Source of the DNA: Brasenia schreberi
Taxonomy: Eukaryota; Streptophyta; Magnoliopsida; Nymphaeales; Cabombaceae
Reading direction: 5' to 3'
Assembly (NCBI GenBank): GCA_036023115.1
Contig: JAYKKT010000088.1
Span: forward strand, 3,260,501 to 3,324,500
Length of the DNA stretch: 64,000 nt
A program made the position numbers and the translations under genes. Of the stretch, positions 45,764 through 63,613 are shown in pieces. How positions within the stretch are numbered: position 1 is the first letter of the stretch; the number at the start of each line of letters is the position of its first letter. The notes under the pieces were generated by a model. The model saw nothing but the letters and a program-made list of their open reading frames with translations, searched no databases and was not told the origin of the DNA.

Positions 45764-46070
45764 CCACATATTGTTATCATGGGATACATAAGACCCAACC
45801 TAGAAATTTATAGAGGGTGCAATAATTTAATGGCTACTTTGTTTAAGACTAATGAAGTTATAAAAATTACATACCTAAGGAATTGGTAGTAATAAAGAAA
45901 AGGATCTGCCTTTAGAAAGTTGTTGAGATTAATGAATCTAAAGACACTTATGTATTATAGAAATGCTTGAAGTTTAATCTCCACTTTTCTAATAAAATAT
46001 CTCACCCACTTAAATTTTATCATATGTGCCATGACGGATATGCTGTGATCAAAGATATTCTTTGTTTCTT

Positions 46071-46195
46071 TACAAGAGGAGGCCAAGGCCCAACACACCC
46101 ACACCCACACCCACACCCACACATGCACCCTCTAGGAGTCGAACTCCCCACCAGCAACAACAACATTAGAGCGGCCTGCCGTTGTGTGTATAAAG
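46071..46195 (-). repeat. tRNA-derived SINE, second subfamily, with CACCCA repeat
   Basis: The minus strand reads TGGTGGGGAGTTCGACTCC (B box, 46135-46147) and GGCCTTGGCCTCCTCTTGTA at the 3' end. An internal hexamer repeat (five CCCACA units near 46097-46125) is absent from the copy at 42958. Confidence 0.55.
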
Positions 46196-46222
46196 CTCCA
46201 TCAATACTATCATGCTCATATC

Positions 46223-46385
46223 CAGTGGTGGATCTACATTGAGCTGAGGACCCAAAATTTCAAAAGTCACCTTGAAGCCTATAACCTAGTGTTGGATCCG
46301 TAGGCTATATACATGGTTCACCCCACTCTAAACCATTTAAAATACTATTTGCCCCACCATAAAAGAATTTCTAGATCCGCGACTG
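46223..46385. mobile_element. hAT-like MITE, complete
   Basis: 163 bp with inverted ends CAGTGGTGGATCTA and TAGATCCGCGACTG. Flanks CTCATATC (46215-46222) and CTCATACC (46386-46393) form an 8-bp target duplication with one change, diagnostic of hAT. It has no coding capacity. Confidence 0.7.
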
Positions 46386-47222
46386 CTCATACCTTCAATT
46401 TGTGAATCGAACTCCCTAGCCAGTGAGCCATTGCTCTCCGTGCAAACAGCAAAGACATTTTAATCGTGCAACACATACATGAACCATCGCATTCTTACTG
46501 AATTAAATACTTGGTGTTAATGGAGCATTTGCTAATTAATTAGCTTCAAAAGTATGGCACTTTAAACTGATTGGTGGTCTGATTAGTACTAGGATGATAA
46601 GTAGACAAAGTCTTTCTGGTAGGGTGTTGATCGAGTTCTATTTTACATTAATTTCTGCAATTGTTTTATTTCTATCGTTTGATATTCCTTTTATGATTCA
46701 ATATGATTTTTAGGTTATGGAGCACCATAACTGACTAATATTTACTTCCACCTCTGGGTTGCCGTGGACGTCGACCGGTTGAGTGTGGGGAGAATGCAAC
46801 CTTCCGACCCCTTATGTAGCAAGTTGGCTGGACTGCAGTATGGGATGTGGGTCGACGGGTGACATGCATACAAACTGAACAACATCGGTGCACATAGAAA
46901 GTCACACATGGGCACCTGAACGCCACAACGGGCGGCAAGAGTCAGGACCAGCCATGTAGATGGGTGGCCTGGGAGATGGCGTGGTGGGATGCCTGTTTAT
47001 TGATTCTGGTGTTCATGGGACGCAGCATCATGGACAGTTGGGTGCATCCTAACTAGCATAGTGGAAAAGTCACAGATTAAACTTCATTGATACACAGATT
47101 TGATTTAATTAATAAACAGATTTGATTTATTAAAAAAACTAGGGTAGGCTAGACTCGAGTCGGAGATTGTGTATCGGACCCGAAAGGGGTGTGTAAGTTC
47201 TGGGCCTTCCGTAGCAGCTAGC

Positions 47223-47594
47223 TTAAACTTGTCTGGATCCGGATAAATCAGAACAACTGGTTCCAAACCGACGGTTTTGGTTCAATGTAAAGCTCAAACT
47301 GGTTCTGGATCAGGTCCAAAGTTTTGCCTAGTATGGTTTCAATTTTATCTTGGTTCCATTTGCATTTGAAAAATAAGGTGGAGTTTTAAATTTGGAACTA
47401 AAAACTACCAGGAACTGGTAGTTTTGGACCACCGGTTCCAATCCTGATTTCAGTTCTCCAATAGGTAAAGCAGGAGCCAAACTGTGGGGTCTACAGTTCT
47501 CTGGTTCAGTATTGGTTCCCCTAGTTCCAGTTCTGTGAGCAGTTTGGGTCTAGTTCAACCCGTCGGACTTGGTCAGAATCCGACAAGTTCATGC
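47223..47594. mobile_element. TAGACATG-family MITE, diverged
   Basis: GGTTC/GAACC-rich, with ends near TTAAACTTGTCTGG and CAAGTTCATGCC. It occupies the same site as 15234-15579 in duplicon D1. Confidence 0.45.
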
Positions 47595-47894
47595 CTGCAT
47601 ATGCTAGATAGTTCCTATGCCCTACCCGACTCTATCGAATTATGCCGAGTTAAAGTATAAAATCTAAAGGGCCTCAACTAGCAGAAACCCAGTAAGAGTC
47701 TACATTGGGCATCAATAAATTTGGACCTAAAGTGGATTGTAGGGTCGTGGTTGAAGGGCAGTCCGGCGAGGCCTGATGTCTTACCCAACTTTATTTTTTC
47801 CACACTCAAATAAAATTTATATTTCACATCCTGTTAAGCATTAACTTACCTTATATTGGATAAAGTAGCATGTATGTGACACCCACATTACTAT

Positions 47895-48023
47895 TAGGTT
47901 CCAGTTTCATCAAATGCTTTGTGCCCTCTCCTTGGCATAAACATTGTAGGAAGAGATCGAGCTTACTGTTATTTGATTTGCACGCCTTCATAATGGACAC
48001 AAAAGGAGGGCTTTGTTCTCCAT
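47895..48023 (-). pseudogene. Exon-2 relic of a glycosyltransferase copy
   Basis: Minus-strand pieces MENKALLL, then KACKSNNSKLDLFLQCL and QGEGTKHLMK correspond to the exon-2 start of genes A-C but are split by a frameshift. It abuts the 3' end of the L1 LINE. Confidence 0.6.
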
Positions 48024-50095
48024 GCTGAAAATGGAGAGGTATTTTTTATAGTCAAGGCATCTCGGCGTTCATTTATATCAGTTTGTAATAGAGATGTAAG
48101 GAACTGAGGGCATGCCTCTACCAAACACACGATTCATGTCAATGGCTTCTGCAACTCTATTAACAAATTTGGCTTCAAATCTATTAAACTAGCTAGCATA
48201 TGTAAATATATCCATAAATAAAGTACCCTAATAAGATCTATCTTCTTCCACTTATTCATTGCTTTGATGACTAGCTATGCATCACCTTCGATGATAATGT
48301 TTTGATACCTTTCTTGCCACATGAAAACAAGTCCCTCTTAAATAGGAGTCATTGTAGCTTAAAACTGTGGCTTTTTCAAATTTAAAATTTTGTCTATCAT
48401 CTCTTATTATACATCCGAGGTCAATCTTGTTCATCTCTTGTAAATCTATAGCCTACATTTACCTTGATATATCAGGTAGGAGGTCTTTTCCAACAATTGT
48501 CCTTCAAAAGTATATAAGAGAAGAACATCCCTATTAATCTTATACTATGCCTCCTGTAAAATTTTATACTATGCCTCCTGTAAAATTTTATTGGGTTCCT
48601 GAATTCTCTCTCTTAATCTTATCTTCATTGAGACTTATGAGTACCAACCACCTCCATCCATTTCACACAAGATTCGTGTTCTATATATTGCAATTTACCA
48701 CACTGAATCCAATATCATTGAAATCCTTAGTGAGAAGAACATCCCTATTCATCCTCCACGGCAAAATGTTTAGATTCTGCGGCAATTTAAATTTCTATAT
48801 CTACTTCGATAACCTTGTCACATGTTCCAACTGTTGTATTTTTTTCATGGCCTTGAACTCCTATTCTCCTTCAGATCTTCTAGTTCAATACTAATTTGCA
48901 TCCACTCTTTAGAATATACCTTCTGTTGAAATTTGGAAACCATTCATAGACATTATGGTACTTTGGCGTTCTAGGAAAAGGTATCGATTAATATTTAATT
49001 TGTTTGTCTTCTACGTTATTAAATTTGAATAAAACGAACAGATGTCTTAATATTCAGAATTAGATTCGTTGGTCCCTACAATCCAAACCCCTATAGTGAT
49101 GGGATGCAATGGTCGTAACATATCTCTCTGCTTTAACTACTTCCACTCTTTTTAATAATCTTATCTTTAACACCTTCCTCCTTCTATGAAGCTACGTCAG
49201 GTAAAAGAGGATTTCTACATATTTTGACTTACGAAATTAGGGTTATCAAGAAATCTCCATCCATGTTTTGCCAACATAACCAAATTAAATGCTTGAAGAT
49301 GCCAAAAGTCTGTCCACCCAATCCCTTAGGCCAGCATAATTTATCACATGACATCCAACAGATATTTCGTCCATCCGATTTGTTTTCCCACTAAAACCTT
49401 GTATCATCATTTGCTCAAGTGCATTGCATAGAGTTCATGGAAGTCCCAAGCATTTGGGTTGTATGGTATTGATGATTTATTGTAATTTATATATTGACTT
49501 GAAGCTTGTTCATAGATATCCAACAATTTCTTCATACTCTCTCAACCCTGTTCAGTGGCTTTGATATAAAGTAAATTGTCATATGTAAAGAACAAATGTT
49601 TAATCATTGGAGAATGTAGCCCAATCCAATTCTACTTTATATATAAGAGAGGAGAACACCTTTATACATAAAATGAATAGGTATCCAGATAATGCAGGTG
49701 CTATATATCGAAATGCAGGTCATTATATGCTGAATCCACCTATTAACAACTAATAATAGGCAATAATGCCATTTTATTAGTTTATATCGCACAAAGGCGC
49801 TTTGTGAATAAGCCAGGAAAAAACAATTTTTAGGAGATTGGCTAAGGTTTTATAACCTTATACACCACGATGCACAGAGAGATGGGTTTATAGTTTTCTA
49901 TTGTCATAGGGTTCTTTGTCTTTGGAATCAACACGATAAAAATTTTATTCAAAATGCTTATATCTTCCCCTACATTCAAAGGTTCAAGGCAACCTTAACA
50001 ATGTCATTACTGACCACATCCCAAAACTTTTGGAAGAACAAAGCCGAGAGTCTATCAAGTCCTGGTATCTTAATGGATCCCAATTTAAATAGAGC

Positions 50096-50114
50096 ATCTT
50101 TAACTTCATTGCTA
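50096..50114. repeat. Left target-site duplication of RTE LINE
   Basis: ATCTTTAACTTCATTGCTA, identical to 53303-53321. Confidence 0.92.
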
Positions 50115-53100
50115 CATATTGTCGGATTTTTACAACATGGATTACAAAAATTATGAGCATTGCTTTGGGGCATCCCTGCCTAGCGACATGGTGCAGAGCC
50201 CGAATGCAGTAAGAAGTAAGCAAGGGCCACTACATTTTCACCCGAATGTAGTGAATCAATTGCAAAGAGGGTTCCTACATCATGAACGGGTGTGGGTAAA
50301 GAAGTTAGTCCCGCTACATTGTCGCCCAAATGTAGTGAAAATTTTTCAGAGAGGGTCTCCGCATTTTGATTATGGACGGATGAGGGGGGTAAGGAAGCTA
50401 GTCCTAGATAATAAGATTCGTATTGGTTCTTGGAATATCGGAACATTATCGGGCAAGCTAATGGAGGTGGTAGATACTATGATTCGGAGAAAGATACATA
50501 TTCTATATTTACAAGGGACAAAATAGGTTGGAGAAAAAGCAAAGGAGATAGAGGATACAGGTTTTAAATTATGGTACTCAAGTAAAGAAAAGGCTCGAAA
50601 CGGAGTTGGTATTATCATAAATAAAGATTTAAAGGAGAGTGTAGTAGACATACAACGATATGGTGACCGAATCATGACATTGAAATTAGTGTTAGGAGCA
50701 GAGGTTTTGAATATAGTTTGTGCTTACGCACCCCAAGTAGGACTAGAAGATAGTATAAAGACAGTTTTTTGGGAAGAGTTAGATAAGGTGTTTCAAAAGA
50801 TTCCACAAAGGGAGATGATTTGTTTAGGAGGAGATTTAAATGGACATGTCGGTAAAGAAGCATTAGGATATCAAGGGATTCATGGAAACTTTGGTTTTGG
50901 GGATATAAATGAGGAAGGTAGGGAGATTTTAAATTTTGCTATGTCATTTGATCTCATTATAGCCAATACAATCTTCAAAAAACGAGATGAACATTTAATT
51001 ACTTATAAGAGTGGCTTATCACAAACACAAATTGATTACTTTATTTGTAGAAAAAAAAGATAGAGCATGTTGTAAAGATTGTAAGGTAATTCCAGGAGAA
51101 AGCTTAACCACCCAACATCGACTTTTAGTTATGGATTTACAAATAAAAAAATGGACAAAGAAGAAAAGAGTGCATTGAGCTATTCGGACTAAATGGTGGA
51201 ACCTCAAAAGCGAGAAAGAAGATATATTTAAACAGAAAGTCCTTCAAGGAGATGTTTGAAATTATATTGGCACACCCTGTGATATGTGGAACAATATGGC
51301 TATACATATTAGGAAAGTGGCGAAAGATGTGTTAGGGGTATCTAAGGGAGGTGTACCGGCACAAAAAGAAGCTTGGTGGTGGAGTGAAGTAGTACAAAAT
51401 AAAATCAAGGCAAAGAGGGCATGTTATAAATTACATTATGCTAAGAAAACTAGTAAAACTTTAGAAGCATATAAGAAAGCAAAGAAGGAAGCAAAAAAGG
51501 CCGTTAGTGAAGCAAAAGCTAAGATTTGGGATGACTTATATAAAAAACTCAACTCAAAAGAGGGTGAAAGAGATATTTTTAGGATAGCTAAGACTAGAGA
51601 TAAGAAAACTAAAGATCTTAATTATGTTAGATGCATAAAAGACGATGATGAAAAAATTCTAGTGGCAAATAATGATATAAGAAATAGATGAAAAAACTAT
51701 TTTTATAATCTTTTTAATGAAAATAAAGATGTTAGTATTAGTTTAGGAGATTTAGCCAAGTCAGAAAAGTATATAAATCACAATTTCTACCGACGTATTC
51801 AAAAGAATGAAGTCAAAGAGGCTCCTAAACATATGAAGAGTGGTAAATCGGTAGGACCAGATAATATTCCTATAGAAGTTTGGAAAATACTAGGAGAAAT
51901 AGGAATCACTTGGCTCACAAGACTATTTAATGAAATATGGAAAAACCAAAAGATGCCCGAGGAATGGAGAGCAAGTACACTTATACCCATATATAAGAAC
52001 AAGGGAAACATTCAAAATTGTGTGAATTATCGAGGTATCAAGTTAATGAGACATACTATGAAATTATGGGAAAGAATTATTGAACATAGGTTAAGACAAG
52101 TATCAAGTACAATAGAGAACCAATTTGAATTTATGTCAGGCAGATCTACTATTGAAGCGATTCACCTTTTGAGACGTCTTATGGAACATTTTAGAGCAAA
52201 AAAGAATGACCTTCACATGATATTTATTGATCTAGAAAAAGCTTATGATAGAGTACCGAGGGAGGTTCTTTGGAGAACATTAGAAAAAATAGGTATCCCA
52301 TTGACATATATTAACCTTATAAGAGACATGTATGATGGTGCAAAAACATGTGTGAGGACTCATGAAGGAACGACAAACTTCTTTGAAGTTAATATTGGGT
52401 TACATCAAGAATCAACTTTAAGTCCATACTTATTTATAATGGTGATGGATGAGTTAACAAAACATATTCAAGATAAAGTACCTTGGTGTATGTTATTTGC
52501 AGATAACATTGTATTAGTGGAGGAGTCTAAGGAAAAAGTTAATAGAAAATTGGAACTATGGAGAGAAACATTAGAAAGCAAAGACCTCTGACTTAGTAGA
52601 ACAAAGACAGAATATATAGAATGTAAGTTTGATCATTTGGCTACTTCAGAGAACATAGAAATTAAAATTGGCACATATTTCATTCCCCAAAAGGAAAGTT
52701 TTAAATACCTAGGGTCAATTTTTCAAAGTGATGGAAGAATTGATGGAGATGTTACACATAGAATTAATGCTGGTTGGTTAAAATAGAGAGGAGCATCAGG
52801 TATTCTTTATGATAAGAAGATACCATTAAAATTAAAAGGTAAATATTATAGATCAGCAATTGGGCTTGACATGTTTTATGGTTCTGAGTGTTGGGCAGTT
52901 AATCATCAACATGTACAAAAGATGTCTGTGACAGAAATGAAGATGTTGAGATGGATGAGTGATCATACAAGAAAAGACCGTACACATAATGAGGTTATTA
53001 GAAACAAATTAGGAGTGGCACCAATAGAGGATAAAATGAGAGAATATCGTTTAAGATGGTTTGGATATATAGAAAGAAAATCAAAAGAAGAACCTATAAG

Positions 53101-53302
53101 AAGGTATGAAAAACTAAATTTGAAAAGTATTAAAAGAGGTAGAGGATGACCACAAAAGTGTTGGAAAGAAACAATAAAGAATGATCTAGCTTATTGTGAG
53201 TTAACTGCTAACATGGCACACGATAGGGATATGTGGAAACAAAGAATCCATGTAGCCGACCCCGTCTAGTATAGGAAAAGGCTTAGTTGTTGTTGTTGTT
53301 GT
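50115..53302 (+). mobile_element. RTE-type LINE, near full length
   Basis: 3188 bp, the usual size for RTE elements. It ends in a TTG-repeat tail (GTTGTTGTTGTTGTTGT) and is flanked by a perfect 19-bp target duplication. It interrupts the L1 LINE at 50114/53322. It is the reference copy for the fragments at 6807, 10503, 34776, 36140 and 41577. The intact target duplication with an in-frame-disrupted body suggests moderate age. Confidence 0.93.
50398..53275 (+). pseudogene. RTE endonuclease-reverse transcriptase, disrupted
   Basis: The N-terminal AP-type endonuclease starts near 50410 (IRIGSWNIGTLSGK) and continues with GVGIIINKD, GGDLNGHVG and the end motif TQIDYFICR (51020-51055). RT spans about 51830-52700: [35 protein letters not shown], then the catalytic box. 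The box reads FADN instead of FADD: the codon at 52505-52507 is AAC, so the second catalytic Asp is lost. A C-terminal domain ([21 protein letters not shown]) follows. In-frame stops occur near 50524, 51060, 51175, 51690, 52590, 52783 and 53147. Not functional. Confidence 0.88.
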
Positions 53303-53321
53303 ATCTTTAACTTCATTGCTA
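53303..53321. repeat. Right target-site duplication of RTE LINE
   Basis: Perfect copy of 50096-50114. Confidence 0.92.
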
Positions 53322-53690
53322 GTAAAATGTAAATCCAGGAATTCATACCATTCAAAGTTGAGTAATGGCACCTTACAATTCAATGCTTCATGAATATTGC
53401 TTGGCCTTGAAGATGTTATCAACTGTTTTAAGTACGTGGCCACCTCTTCCAACTGTTTTGTGCTTGCTAAATGGAACCTTCTTGTGCTCTCAATATGAGA
53501 ATCATGTTCTTCCTCCTTGTTGATGCTTTTGATGGAAGAATTTGGTATTTGAGTCCCCTTGTTTCAGCCATTGCACTCAATTGTTTCCTCCATAAAATCT
53601 CCTCTTATCAGCCCACTCATTTAGTTATACTTTTAATATTTTTCTTCTCTCAATCCTGTTTGGCAGATGTTGAGACGATATGAACTGTAT

Positions 53691-53827
53691 TATATATATA
53701 ACGTGGATAAGATGGAAAGAAACTGAGATAAACCAAGAAGTCATCAAATACTATGGGCAATTCTTTTATAAAAGAAAATTCGAGAACCTCAACAATGATT
53801 CCCAAAATTCTCTTTTTGACAATCATA

Positions 53828-53865
<38 letters not shown>

Positions 53866-55118
53866 ACTTGGTTTTTGCTGGTTCCGGCTATAGTATGTCA
53901 CCATCCGCTTCAACTCGAACACAAAAACCAAATAACAAAAACAAAGATTGAAAATTTTGAAAAAGAAACATATAGAGGGGCAACGTAAGCAAACAGGAGA
54001 GACCTGGGTTCAGCAATGCTTCTGGTTCGGGTCTGATTTGCTGGTTAGGTGGCTGCTCCATTCTTGATATTCAATTTCAGCAGCCAACTGTGTAACCCTA
54101 GAGAGAAACTGCATGCACAAATGTGCTTGCGTACACACACACATATATATAAATAAAGAGAGTCTAATATGCTTTGTCAGTTTTTATATTTTTTATTTTT
54201 AAAAACATCATATAATCATCCCAATCTTAAAAAATAAATAATTGAATTCAAAAACAAAAAGTGCACTCATGAATCAAATTTACATTAAAAAGTATACATT
54301 CTTTTTTCACTTTTTCAACTCTTGCTAATGATGGTTGAGGTTTCTAAGAATACAACAAACATATGGTAAGCAATATAGACTTTCCATACACACATATATA
54401 TTCTGATTAAAGTATATAACCATCGGTTTCAGTTTTCAATGGAGAGACAATTGAGTGTTCGGTTAATTTAGTTTTGAGTATTGAACCGACAGACCAACCA
54501 ATGCTGACGCCTAGATGAAGTAATCCATAGACAATCTTCTCCCGTCCGGTCAACACAGAAGAATAGGCAGATCGTCGAAGCGCGTGCTGATGGTTCAGAT
54601 AGTTCTGTTCCTGCCACCGAATCCCATTTACCTTTCGTCTCCTTCCTGCTCAGCTCTGACTAGCACTGTTTCTGTTCAGCAATGCTCTCTCTCACACACA
54701 GTGGGAGAAGGGAGGAAGAAGAAGACAGTATCCAGGAAACAATAGAGAAGAGAAGGGAGTTCTCTCTTATTACACTCAAGCAGCAGACTAACTACAAGCT
54801 CGTAAAGATGGCCTTAAATAGATGCTGGCCATTTCCATGCATTACGCACTCTACGGCATCTAAGAAACAAAACACAACACACAAAACAAAAGAGCAACAC
54901 TCTAGAAACCGGGTCAGCCATTGCATGCAGGACACACAACAGGACAGAAGTGGACTGACCCAAGCGGATGGTGACGCGATGTAGAACGCAGCAGCACAGA
55001 CGTCAAGTGCTCGTTGGTGTTCGATCACACACACACACACAAAATCCTGTCCGATTTGGGTAAAAGAAAGATATTTATGCTGATTATTTTGGTGAGAATG
55101 CCCCACAAAGTCCTTTGC
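53691..55118. other. 3' flank of gene C, possible LTR-like stretch
   Basis: Contains a TA/TG microsatellite at 53827-53865. 54650-55080 on the minus strand has a TATA-like CTATTTAAGGCC (54814-54825), a pyrimidine-rich leader and TCTCTATTGTTTCCTGG, resembling a plant LTR, but no partner copy was found. No gene was recognised. Confidence 0.3.
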
Positions 55119-61539
<6,421 letters not shown>

Positions 61540-61582
61540 CTACATATAGTCATGGGATATATAAGACCATGTGCTAACTTAG

Positions 61583-61594
61583 AAATTTATAGAG
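61583..61594 (-). promoter_or_regulatory. TATA-like site upstream of gene C
   Basis: The minus strand reads CTATAAATTTC about 45-55 bp before the ATG of exon 1. It is kept in the D3 relic and changed to CTATGAATTTC in the D1 orphan. Confidence 0.4.
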
Positions 61595-62325
61595 GGTTCA
61601 ACAATATAATTTAATAACTATTTTGTTTATGATTAAGCAAGTCATAAATACATGCATGACCAAGGAATTGTTGGTAATATAAAATTCATCTAATTTTTGC
61701 AAGTTGCTGAGATCAATGAATCTAAAGGATTGTCGTACAGTTTAAATTTTTTAAGTTTAGCCTCCATTTTTCTGATCAGTTTGTTAAGTTTACAATTCGC
61801 CCTCCTGGTCAATGTGGCTTTGTATTGGCTCTCACTTTGTGATTTCCCTTCCATCATGAATTATATTCAATCCCCACCGTACATCTCTCTTGGAGAGGCT
61901 GCTTAGGTTAGTTCCCTTAAGAGTGGGGTCCACTTGTTTTCATCATATGTGTGAAGATGGATGGCTGTGATCAAAGCTGTTGTTTGATCTGCTGCTGAAA
62001 TTTACAATTAGGTCATGTTCTCCAGTCAATTGGAACTAAGGACATCTTTATTGAATTATACCGCTTGCAGAAAACCTTGTCCTAATGCAAAGAGAATGCT
62101 TGACATTAATCACCTACGAACACGGTCAAATATTTTAACCTTTCTTGTCAGCCTTCCTTTCATTTTCAAAATGGCCGACTAGAATTTAATGCAGACATGT
62201 GCATTAAATGACCTCAAACCTCATATTGATGTTGATGAACAACTCAATCTGTATCGTTCATGCAATTGTGTAGGCATCATTGATCGTCTAGTAGAGTTTG
62301 ACATGAGAAGGTAAAGTATCTCTCA

Positions 62326-62329
<4 letters not shown>

Positions 62330-62408
<79 letters not shown>
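62330..62408. repeat. (CT)n(TA)n compound microsatellite
   Basis: About 17 CT units then about 20 TA units. Confidence 0.95.
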
Positions 62409-62410
<2 letters not shown>

Positions 62411-62592
62411 CATATATATGTGTATGAAAAGGGGATCTTATCCATCTCTCACATGCTTATCATTACTTTTGAATGGCATGAACATAATTTATAATTTTTA
62501 AACATTTTGAAAAAGTAAGAAAAATATTTTTATTATACTCATGTCACTCGTAAGCAATAGGTTGATAGGGCCTCAGTGGTGGAAAGGATCCA

Positions 62593-62607
62593 CTCTCTCT
62601 CTCTTTC

Positions 62608-62650
<43 letters not shown>
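62593..62650. repeat. (CT)n(TA)n(TG)n compound microsatellite
   Basis: Short CT, TA and TG tracts in succession. Confidence 0.9.
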
Positions 62651-62746
62651 TATATGTATTATATATGTATATGTGTGTGACCAAAGCTGTTGTTTCATCT
62701 GCACTTGAAATTTACAAGTAGGTTATGTTCTCCCATCAATTGCAGC

Positions 62747-63157
62747 TAGACATGTCCAGTTTCAAGTAAACCAGAACAGCTGGTTCTGGTTTGCATGAAA
62801 CTAGGAACCATAACCTTACAACCGAACTGCCTCCTAGACTGTTTCGGTTATGGTTTTGGAACCGTTGATTTGGGAGGGGTTCAAGGTCTAGTTCTAAAAC
62901 TGGTTCAATTTTTTTGAAAGATATAGGCACATGCACCCATGGAACTCGAACTTCCCACTTATCTAATTTGCAAGAGACACCAAACAGCTTAGAATGTTTG
63001 GAACCATCGATTTCAGGTTGGTTCAAAGGCAGTCTCCAAATATCATGAATCGTAACCGAATTGGGGTCCTTGGTTCGGGGGCTGGTTTGGCTGGTTCTGG
63101 CTACTGCCGGTGGTGTGGTTTTGGTTCGAACTATTGGGCCGATTCCAACCATGTCTA
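62747..63157. mobile_element. TAGACATG-family MITE with empty-site paralogue
   Basis: 411 bp, ends TAGACATGTCCAG and CAACCATGTCTA, internally GGTTC/GAACC-rich. Flanks are ATTGCAGC (left) and ATCGGAAC (right). The paralogous uninterrupted site at about 62034 reads CAATTGGAACTAAGG, which implies an 8-bp target duplication of ATTGGAAC and so a hAT-type insertion. Confidence 0.75.
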
Positions 63158-63540
63158 ATCGGAACTAAGGACTTCTTTATTGAATAATATCGCGTACAGA
63201 AAACCTTGTCGGAATGCAAGTAGATTTTGTTGACATTAATCACCTAAGAACACATTAAAATTTCTTGACAGCCTTCCTTTCATTTTCAGATGGCCGACTA
63301 CATCTCAACTAGGGGAATATAGTAAGTAATATATATAGGATGTCTTAGTTGGTGTTTGGTGTATAATCTTGTACCAAAATCTATAGCTCTAATTTTTGTG
63401 ATTGTCCGTAAAGATTCAAATCACTTTGCATTCAATGCATCTATATGCATTAAATGCAAGTATGCGAGGACATTTGATTCAAATCTCTACCTTTGATTAC
63501 AAAATTGAACCATGAAGATATTGGTACAAGATTATAAAAT

Positions 63541-63542
<2 letters not shown>

Positions 63543-63609
<67 letters not shown>
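63543..63609. repeat. (CT)n(TA)n compound microsatellite
   Basis: About 17 CT units then about 16 TA units. Confidence 0.95.

Positions 63610-63613
<4 letters not shown>

Larger units (their letters stand above)
45160..48045 (-). repeat. Duplicon D3 of the glycosyltransferase cluster
   Basis: Same minus-strand order as D1: exon-2 relic (47895), TAGACATG MITE (47223), SINE pieces, promoter flank, exon-1 relic (45575), then the intron-1 SINE remnant near 45385. It differs from D1 by separate insertions (hAT MITE 46223, SINE 46071 here; foldback element there). Confidence 0.6.
48100..53690 (-). mobile_element. L1-type LINE, 5' truncated, split by an RTE insertion
   Basis: Minus-strand pieces are 53322-53690 (upstream linker, LDLHFTSNEV) and 48100-50114 (VKDALFKLGSIKIPG, the L1 RT start; LIPKTKNP then PISLC; a YE-x-ASSQYIN segment near 49500; DKLCWPKGLGG near 49330). 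An RNase H-like end follows (NIIIEGDA near 48290). Numerous stops and frameshifts occur. The frame runs directly from 53322 into 50114 once the inserted RTE is ignored. Confidence 0.8.

Noticed and set aside
46097..46125. Telomere-like repeat
   Set aside because: The unit is CCCACA, not the plant telomere unit CCCTAAA, and it lies inside a SINE copy.
48547..48894. 115-codon plus-strand frame
   Set aside because: Lies antisense inside the L1 LINE between its RT and RNase H-like regions.
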